Of a stretch of 64,000 nucleotides of DNA, positions 58,006-64,000 are shown piece by piece. The stretch spans positions 62,001 to 126,000 of the forward strand of contig CAXBUH010000076.1 of the NCBI GenBank assembly GCA_963978895.1. The letters are read 5' to 3'. Each line of letters opens with the position of its first letter. Positions within the stretch are counted from its first letter, which is position 1. The notes under the pieces are model-generated. The model was given only the letters and a program-made list of their open reading frames with translations. It searched no databases and was not told the DNA's origin. The position numbers and the translations under genes are program-made. The stretch is from Erpobdella octoculata (lineage: Eukaryota; Annelida; Clitellata; Hirudinida; Erpobdellidae).

Positions 58006-58095
58006 ACTCTACTAGGAATCGAACCCACGTGTCTACGGCAACACCGCCTTGCCTAAATGCAAGCGCTCTTCCCAACTGAGCCACCGACCATCCCC
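58006..58095 (-). mobile_element. tRNA-derived SINE
   Basis: Minus strand: GGTCGGTGGCTCAGTTGGG (box A TGGCTCAGTTGG), GGCGGTGTTGCCG, box B GGGTTCGATTCC, then a (TA)n tail at 57963-58000. The same sequence, lacking only small changes, is at 58347-58436. Confidence 0.8.
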
Positions 58096-58257
58096 AAAAA
58101 AGGATGGCTAGAAGTCCCAGTCTTTCGGAGCTACTTAACATTAGACTACGACTATGATAGGCTCAGAACTCCTTATTTCGGTTCGACAACTAGACTAGAC
58201 TGCTGCCAGATAGGTAATTTATGAAGTGAAACATTGCGTTGAAATGTTTCACTTCAT

Positions 58258-58259
<2 letters not shown>

Positions 58260-58346
<87 letters not shown>
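58260..58346. repeat. (TA)n tract forming the tail of a SINE
   Basis: About 43 TA units directly downstream, on the minus strand, of the SINE at 58347-58436. Confidence 0.95.
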
Positions 58347-58349
<3 letters not shown>

Positions 58350-58435
58350 ACTCTACTAGGAATCGAACCCACGTGTCTACGGCAACACCGCCTCGCCTAA
58401 ATGCAAGCGCTCTTACCAACTGAGCCACCGACCAT

Positions 58436-58436
<1 letters not shown>
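58347..58436 (-). mobile_element. tRNA-derived SINE, second copy
   Basis: Nearly identical to 58006-58095: same box A and box B, CCTCGCC versus CCTTGCC. It carries a longer TA tail. Confidence 0.8.
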
Positions 58437-58473
<37 letters not shown>

Positions 58474-58645
58474 CCCGCTCCGCTCATTTTGCGACGGATT
58501 TCAATTTTTTTTCTCTATATTTGATTTTTGACTCCCAAGGTTGTGTGAAAATTTCATTACGATCGGATGAATTGTGTAGCAATGCATAAAGGACATACAT
58601 ACGAACATTCATTATTATATATATAGATATATATATATATATTTA

Positions 58646-58826
58646 TAGTTTCCGCTCGCTCATCCGCTCCGCTTCGCTCATTTTGTGACGGATTTCAAAT
58701 TTGTTTCTCTATATTTGATTCCCCTTGACTCTCAAGGTTGTGTGAAAATTTCATTACGATCGGATGAATGGTGTAGCAATGCATAAAGGATGTACATATA
58801 TACATACAAACATTCATCTATATTAT
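58646..58826 (-). mobile_element. Helitron 5'-end fragment
   Basis: Matches the 5' region of the complete copies: GTTTCCGCTCGCTCATCCGC, GTGTGAAAATTTCATTACG, GATGAATGGTGTAGCAATGC. Ends ATTCATCTATATTATAG, a diverged 5' terminus. Confidence 0.7.
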
Positions 58827-58834
58827 AGTAGCCC

Positions 58835-58930
58835 ACGTCACTCACTCACACTCACTCACTCACTCACTCACTCACTCACTCACTCACTCACTCACTCACT
58901 CACTCACTCACTCACTCACTCACTCACTGA
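58835..58930. repeat. (CACT)n microsatellite
   Basis: About 23 tetranucleotide units; THSLTHSL reading frames are artefacts. Confidence 0.95.
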
Positions 58931-59464
58931 TTCTGTCACGCTTACGTAATTAGTCGTATAGACGATATCGGTGTGCACGAAAGAATTTATTGCGCACAGG
59001 CGTGTAATAAAAGTTATGCAATTTTACCCAGTGGCGTCGCCAGCTTTTTAATCCAGGGGGAGCAGCAATGTAGCAAATTAAAAATAAGAAATCAATGTAC
59101 CAGATTTCGGGAAAATTTTAGACAATACCCGTGTAATCGGTTACAAAATTATTTAGAATTTCTGTGATTAATTGATTTACCAGTGATACAGTAGAATATA
59201 TGTTTTGAAGTGTTCACAGTGTTTTGAATTAATGAATATTGAATTTATTTAAGAAAAATTTGAATTTCTATTTAATAATCAAATAATTACACAGCACATA
59301 TTGATTGATTATTGATTGTTGATATTACTATGAATATGATGATTGGTGATATTGATATAACGTTACTAGCCTGCTACTAGTCTGTTGATTTTTGAACTGT
59401 TCACTGACACTGACACACTGTTGTACTAACTTGAACAATGTCAATGAAAACAAAACATTGAAAA

Positions 59465-61057
59465 TTAAATCAAACGAATACGTCGATTTTCAGCGTGCGC
59501 GAATCTGTCAACGATATTGTCCAGTGATGCCTGTTTCAGAACATCCCGTTCTACACTGCACAATACTAAATACTGAAGACGATCTTGCGCCATGGTTGAA
59601 CGCAGTTTATTTTTGATTAAAGCCAGCTTACTAAAAACACGTTCGCATCCAGCACTTGTTACAGGAACTGCGATCAAAATGGAATACAAACGTCGAAGTT
59701 CTTCCATGCATGGCGGACAAGCTTTAGCACGATCCTGCAAAGAGGTGGCAGTTAGCCATGCTGATGTTTTACGGACTAAGTCATACTGTGCTACAACTAC
59801 ATCCGCATCAATTAGGTCTGGATACAAATTCGTCACATGAGCATGCAATTGATCTTTGTCAGCATCTGACTGCATAAGAGCACCAACTAACAGATACAAC
59901 TCACTTGCATCATCCATGAAGCGAGATTTCAGTTCATTTAAACTTATGTCAACAATTTCCAACACCTGTCGCTTCAATTCATCCAGTGCGGATAAACTGA
60001 CTTCATGTTCACCGCTATCGATACGACGGGATACTTTGCGTCTTCTGTGGTCTTTTGGTTCGGTTGAGATGTCGTTCGCCACAGCTAGTTCTCTCGCACT
60101 TGCGATAACTGCATCCAGATCAGCTCTGAGTTCTTGCAACGATTTCATGGCAGCTTCAGTTAGGATAACAACTGAATGCAACGTTGAATCTGGACCTTGT
60201 AACGCTTTCGTTAACACATCTAGTGGCGACAACAAACGCGCAAAGAATTCAACGGCGAGTACAAATTCAAACTGAGATGTGCAACTGAGTAGGCCGACAG
60301 CTTCGCCGATGACTTTACGGTCAGATGATTCATCGGCAATCTTGCTCAAAGTTTCATTGACTGCAGCAAGCCTTGTCCGTACAACTTCTACACTTCTTCC
60401 TTGGCAATTCCAGCGCGTGTCTGAAAGTGCTTTCATTGCTTTCTTTTACAGTCCAGCTTCTTCTTGAATACTCATGAACCATCCATGTCGTTTAGTTGAC
60501 CCCTCAATCATAACGAACAATTGTTCTAAAATTCCAAAAAAATTTCTACCAAACTGGGTTCTCTGGCAACTTTTGACAACAACCAAATTGCTGCTGTGTG
60601 AGCGGCAATGATTGTAGTGAGCGTTTGGCGCAGTTTTTCTAATTATAATTTGCACACCGCTATGTCTGCCACTCATTGATGCAGCGCCATCGTAGCTTTG
60701 TCCAACTAGTTTTGACAAATCAAACTTATACCTCTGTAAAGTTTGTAGCATTATATCTGCCAAAGCTTGTCCTGTGGTCAGGTCTGAGTCAGTAACAGCT
60801 AATAGTCTTTCTACTGCGGTGAAGTCTGCATTGCAGTATCGAATAACAATTGCAACTTGTTCTTTGTGAGACAAATCTGTTGTTTCGTCCATAGTCACAG
60901 AGAAAAATTCTGCCTGTTGAGCTTCATGAATTACAATGCTGAGAACCTCGTCTCCAATCGCTTCAATGAGGCTATTTTGACTTTCGGGCGAGAGATAGTG
61001 TGCGTTACTGGGACAACCATTTAGGTAGCCGTCCAGACTTGTATCCGAATGCCTAAT
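59465..61057 (-). pseudogene. hAT transposase (DUF4371/ZMYM-like), N-terminally truncated, one stop
   Basis: Reads RHSDTSLDGYL, SPESQNSLIEAIGDEV, FFSVTMDETTDLSHKEQ, KLVGQSYDGAASMSG and HCRSHSSNL, then, after a single in-frame TAA at 60446-60448, SDTRWNCQ and finally SAGCERVFSKLALIKNKLRSTM...DRLQYL, the hAT dimerisation region. The aspartates of MDETTD and YDGAASMSG are in the positions expected for the RNase H-like catalytic core. The N-terminal zinc-finger part normally ahead of RHSDTSL is missing. Apart from the one stop the frame is open for 530 codons, so decay is slight. Confidence 0.9.
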
Positions 61058-61156
61058 AAGTTTTTTAATAAGTCTTTATTAATTGATCGAAATGTCAATT
61101 GTTTTGGCAAAACCGCCTAGACAACAGCAATTTTATCGCTTATTGCCCGGCGCCTA

Positions 61157-61362
61157 CTAAGTAAAGTAAAGTAAAGTAACATGGTTTAGAGTGGTTCAGA
61201 AGGCTGAAGCCTGTGTGAGAACCACTACAACATTTAGAGGCAGTTGTTTATGGTGCGTGCCTCCCCACACCCCCTGCGGACGCTGATGACGCGGTGAGAT
61301 TCGAACCGCCGACCTTTAGGCCAACAGGCGAACGCTTTACCACATGACCACCAGCGCCTACT
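61157..61362 (-). mobile_element. tRNA-derived SINE nested in the hAT element
   Basis: Minus strand: starts GGCGCTGGTGGTCATGTGG, box B GGTTCGAATCTC, and ends in (TTTAC)n. Direct repeats GCGCCTACT lie at 61148-61156 and 61354-61362. The head is related to the SINE at 16113 but the body and tail differ. Confidence 0.85.
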
Positions 61363-61848
61363 GCCAGGGTAATAGTTATAACGTCGATAACTTGCCGGCA
61401 AGTTTGTTTATATTTGCTTATTTACAGTGATCACGTGAGAGGGGTGACTTTGCCGCGCTGGACACGGTCCCAACTATAGAGTTATATAGGGTCTTGCCAG
61501 TCTAGGTATATATATCCTAAGTCTATGGGCTGGCCAGTGTGAGTCAGCATTACGCACGGCATTACGGAACGGTATAAATAAATTCAAGATATTTGGGAAA
61601 TTTGCTGTCGCAATGTTTTCTGTAGTATTTACTTGAAAACAACGTAACTACGTAAGTACTATAAAAAGACGCTATCCTTTATATATTTACCGCGTTGTCC
61701 GCACTGCGGACTCCGCAGGACCGCAGAAGCAATTAATCAGCTTCGAAATTACGACAATTTAATTTTTCAGGGGGAGCACGTGCTCCAAGTGCTCCCATGT
61801 GGCGACGCCACTGATTTTACCTATATACATTCTCAGTCCTAGAGATCA

Positions 61849-62279
61849 AAAGAAGTGGCGCTGCAATCTAAAAATATTATATAATGAGATTTAAAAAAAA
61901 TCACAGAGGCAAGGACCACTTCTCAACGATGGCCGTCAATTCACAAGAAATGTCGTGTATACTAAAATTCTCTAATAACTAATTATTGCACTTTTTAATT
62001 TTCACATCATTTGAATTTATATGAAATACTTTAGTAGATTGAAAATTTAAACACAAAAATAAAATTCATTAAATTTACTTATATATATACACACACAAAG
62101 TTTTTATGGTTATCAAATGTAATTTTGGTTTTGTTGACTTTTTTTTATAAAATGTATCCAAAGTACATCGGTAATTTTAAAACATCCGTCCTTGGGACGC
62201 AATCTAAAAATAGTTTAAAATGAGATTTTTAAAAATCCGTCATTTTTGACGGGCTATCTCTAGTTTTTATATATATAGA
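61849..62279 (-). mobile_element. Helitron-type 5' end with dispersed repeat
   Basis: On the minus strand, 62279 begins TCTATATATATAAAAACTAG after an A, as in the Helitrons. The segment 61849-61975 is the repeat also found at 23304. A 3' hairpin and CTAG are not visible, so the end of the element is uncertain. Confidence 0.45.
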
Positions 62280-62670
62280 TAAATAAAATAACAAAAAATT
62301 TCTAAATTTTTTGTCAACATTTATTTAATTATAAGTCCGCGGTCTGCATTTTACCCACCCCCGACTCGTTTCAATACAAACAGATTAGATTACGCATTGT
62401 ATACTCTTCAAAATAGGGCGATCCAGACCGAATTTTTTAAAACCCTTTCTTAGTTAGCACCTAAGACTCAAGAGAAAGATATGTTTCAAATTTCATTACA
62501 ATCCGTTCAGATTACATAACTTCAATCAACCAGTCTTAATTACAGTTAGTAAGACGCAAGTTTTTGATTAAGTGTGTATTTCTTCTAATAAATTTTGGGA
62601 CCATTTCTATAGAACCTGAGTATAGTTATCGAAATTACAACAATTGGTGTCAGAAGCGAGATAAATAAAA

Positions 62671-63445
62671 ATGGTTCATCACAAATTATTGGAAGAACTC
62701 TCCCTGTTTGACTTGAGGCGGGAACTAAAAAAACGAAAACTCAATGACAAAGGAAAAAAGTCTGAGCTCTTGGATCGCCTCCGAATGACATTGGAAAGCC
62801 AAGTTCTGGATGTAGACGAATTCAAATTTGATATGGATGAGGAATTAACACATTTTCTGAACAAGATGACCGAGGAAAACAGAACACCACAGGAGAAAAA
62901 CAGAGCACCACAGGAGCAAAACAGAGCAGCGCAAAAAGAAACCAAAGCCGTTATGGAAGGAATAAAAAAAATTAATTCCCGAAGGTCAGCTTAGATTAAC
63001 AGATGTGGAGAAAAGAGTTAATAACCTGGAAAAATTGGTAGAAAAGAATACCAAGGAAATCGAGAAGAGAATCGAGAGCAACCTGGAGATAAAATTGAAC
63101 AATCTGGTCAAACAAGGACAGACTGGTTGCCAAGCCCAAGAAAGAATTCATTCTGTTGAGCATGCCAAGACCCCGGCTTTTGATGTCACTGTGTCATGTT
63201 CCGTCTACAAAGCTCAATTTGAAATTGCTGCCAGGAAAAATAACTTGTTAACCAGCCATCAGAAGGCAGAAAATCTGGTATTTTCCTTGAGGGGAGAAGC
63301 TTTACAGCTTCTCGAGCTTATTGTAGATAGAGATGATTACGATGCGATCGTGAAGATTCTCGAGAACAGATTCGGTAATCAACACGCACCCGAAACTTTC
63401 GAGCTCAACTCAAGAGTCGACGCCAGAAACCCGAAGAAAGCATGA
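62671..63445 (+). pseudogene. Gag with SAP motif, frameshifted and internally deleted
   Basis: The SAP motif is at residues 4-40 (LSLFDLRRELKKRKL, KGKKSELLDRLR), followed by a glutamine-rich linker with NRAPQE repeats. The frame changes at the A-run 62966-62973 and continues through a coiled coil (VNNLEKLVEKNTKEIEKR) and a capsid-like segment (YKAQFEIAARKN, AENLVFSLRGEALQLLE, ILENRFG). It then stops abruptly after DARNPKKA, with no zinc knuckle before the protease, so a deletion is likely there. Confidence 0.8.
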
Positions 63446-63499
63446 TGTCAAACAAGGAAAACCCATAAAGGCCAATCCAACAAGAAGAAATCAGATTCT

Positions 63500-63979
63500 G
63501 TGAAGGTAAAAGATAATTTGCCTTGCAGAGTTGTGCCAGTTGCCGTTCTTGGAAAAGGAACTAGTTTATTTGTAGAAGGTAGATTAGGAATGAAAAACTG
63601 TAAGTTTATTATTGATACGGGAGCTTCTTGTTCAATCATAAAACCTTGTCTGGCGAAAGGAGAGGTTTTACAAAATGGAAAACACGTCCGTTTAAAGACT
63701 GCAACAGGAGAGCTTGTTCCAGTAGTTGGTGAAATTCAAACTGAAATAAGGCTGGGAAATAAGACTTTTCAGCACCAGTTTCTGGTTGCTGATATAGAGG
63801 AAAAATGCCTACTAGGGCTTGACTTTATGAGAACTCAGGGTTTTGCAGTGGACTTAAAAATAGGAACATTTAGACAGGGAAATATGGAAATACATGTTTG
63901 CTATAAAGGCGAAATAAATTCGGTAAAACGAGTATTGGTAACAAAGAGCATCATTGTACCTGCTCAGTCAGAATCTTAG
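63500..63979 (+). CDS. Retrotransposon aspartic protease
   Basis: Contains FIIDTGASCSII (about 63607-63642), the DTGA active site of retropepsins, preceded by LFVEGRLG and followed by the flap-like VRLKTATGELVPVVG and the CLLGLDFMR segment (hydrophobic-hydrophobic-GLD) that ends the fold. It cleaves the polyprotein in Ty3-like elements. The frame ends at 63979; RT would follow beyond the window. Confidence 0.85.
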   Translation: MKVKDNLPCRVVPVAVLGKGTSLFVEGRLGMKNCKFIIDTGASCSIIKPCLAKGEVLQNGKHVRLKTATGELVPVVGEIQTEIRLGNKTFQHQFLVADIEEKCLLGLDFMRTQGFAVDLKIGTFRQGNMEIHVCYKGEINSVKRVLVTKSIIVPAQSES

Positions 63980-64000
63980 GTTTGGGCAAGAATAGAGAAT

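Larger units (their letters stand above)
57688..58627 (-). mobile_element. Helitron of the same family with nested SINEs
   Basis: The 3' end (CTAG 57688, hairpin ACCCGGCGTTACCCGGG) and the 5' end (TCTATATATATAATAATGAA on the minus strand at 58627) are both present, with a shared 5' region (GAGCGGGAACTAT, GTGTGAAAATTTCATTACGATCGG on the plus strand). The middle is occupied by TA tracts and two tRNA-derived SINEs. The internal second 3' end of the double-tailed copies is not seen. Confidence 0.7.
59029..61813. mobile_element. hAT DNA transposon, 2785 bp, with a nested SINE
   Basis: Ends are CAGTGGCGTCGCCAG at 59029 and the complement CAGTGGCGTCGCCAC at 61813, flanked by identical 8-bp duplications ATTTTACC (59021-59028 and 61814-61821). 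Both subterminal regions have GGGGGAGCA-type motifs. It carries a minus-strand transposase and a SINE inserted at 61157-61362, so the hAT copy is the older of the two. Confidence 0.95.
62643..64000 (+). mobile_element. SAP-Gag LTR retrotransposon, 5' part, cut by window end
   Basis: A primer-binding region ATTGGTGTCAGAAGCGAG follows an LTR ending in ...ACAACA at 62642. It is followed by SAP Gag, a Gag capsid-like piece and an aspartic protease. Its Gag start and PBS resemble the pol-less element at 39849-43332, making it the likely type of autonomous relative. The LTR start was not located. Confidence 0.8.

Noticed and set aside
58006..58436. Two functional tRNA genes with long variable arms
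   Set aside because: Two near-identical copies with TA tails inside a Helitron indicate SINEs.

Overview
This is eukaryotic, AT-rich, intron-rich and very transposon-dense DNA. I read it as an invertebrate animal genome. The host exons are animal genes: a CASK-type MAGUK scaffold, a CLINT1/epsinR-like ENTH protein and a USP53/USP54-like ubiquitin protease. The mobile elements (CR1/L2-type and I/Jockey-type LINEs, Ty3-like and Copia-like LTR elements, Helitrons, hAT, a Mutator-like element, tRNA-derived SINEs) are typical of invertebrates. I cannot name the phylum from sequence alone.

Layout. 0.5-5.5 kb: a decayed I/Jockey-type LINE whose reverse transcriptase has lost its active site. 6-9 kb: minisatellites and a small hAT MITE. 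9.4-14.3 kb: an LTR retrotransposon with gag, a zinc knuckle and an aspartic protease, in which the part of pol I would expect next is replaced, in frame, by about 280 codons of an intronless myosin II heavy-chain tail. Its 3' LTR is split by a Helitron. 16-21.7 kb: a tRNA-derived SINE, then minus-strand exons of a CASK-like MAGUK (PDZ end, SH3, HOOK, guanylate kinase) with a Helitron in one intron and frame lesions in two exons. 22.5-24.6 kb: two inverted-repeat elements and long TA tracts. 24.7-28.4 kb: plus-strand CLINT1-like exons, with a shortened extra copy of one exon lying upstream of the ENTH exons. 29.6-31.2 kb: a BED-finger hAT element with exact 8-bp target duplications.

31.7-39.0 kb: a USP53/54-like gene on the plus strand with nine catalytic-domain exons. 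A recent 337-bp tandem triplication, each unit carrying a symmetric 96-bp exon, follows, then a longer diverged copy and a terminal exon. 39.8-43.3 kb: a minus-strand, pol-less LTR retrotransposon with a SAP-domain Gag and about 25 acidic cysteine-containing octapeptide repeats. Its 5' LTR is split by a Helitron, and its intact 3' LTR preserves the empty insertion site. 45.7-48.1 kb: a second type of Helitron with internal tandem repeats, TA tracts, and a Copia-like gag remnant. 49.4-53.6 kb: a CR1/L2-type LINE with two uninterrupted ORFs. 53.9-58.8 kb: a decayed Helitron helicase joined to the same 3' terminus as the short Helitrons, a Mutator-like element with 9-bp target duplications, and more Helitrons and SINEs. 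59.0-61.8 kb: a hAT element with 8-bp target duplications and a nested SINE. 62.6 kb to the end: a second SAP-Gag LTR element, cut by the window edge.

The strongest candidates for something undescribed are the protease-myosin fusion inside an LTR element, the Helitron family with two inverted 3' termini and expanding 18-bp minisatellite arms, and the triplicated USP exon. Exon boundaries and homologies were assigned by eye from splice signals, phase and remembered family features. No alignment program was run.
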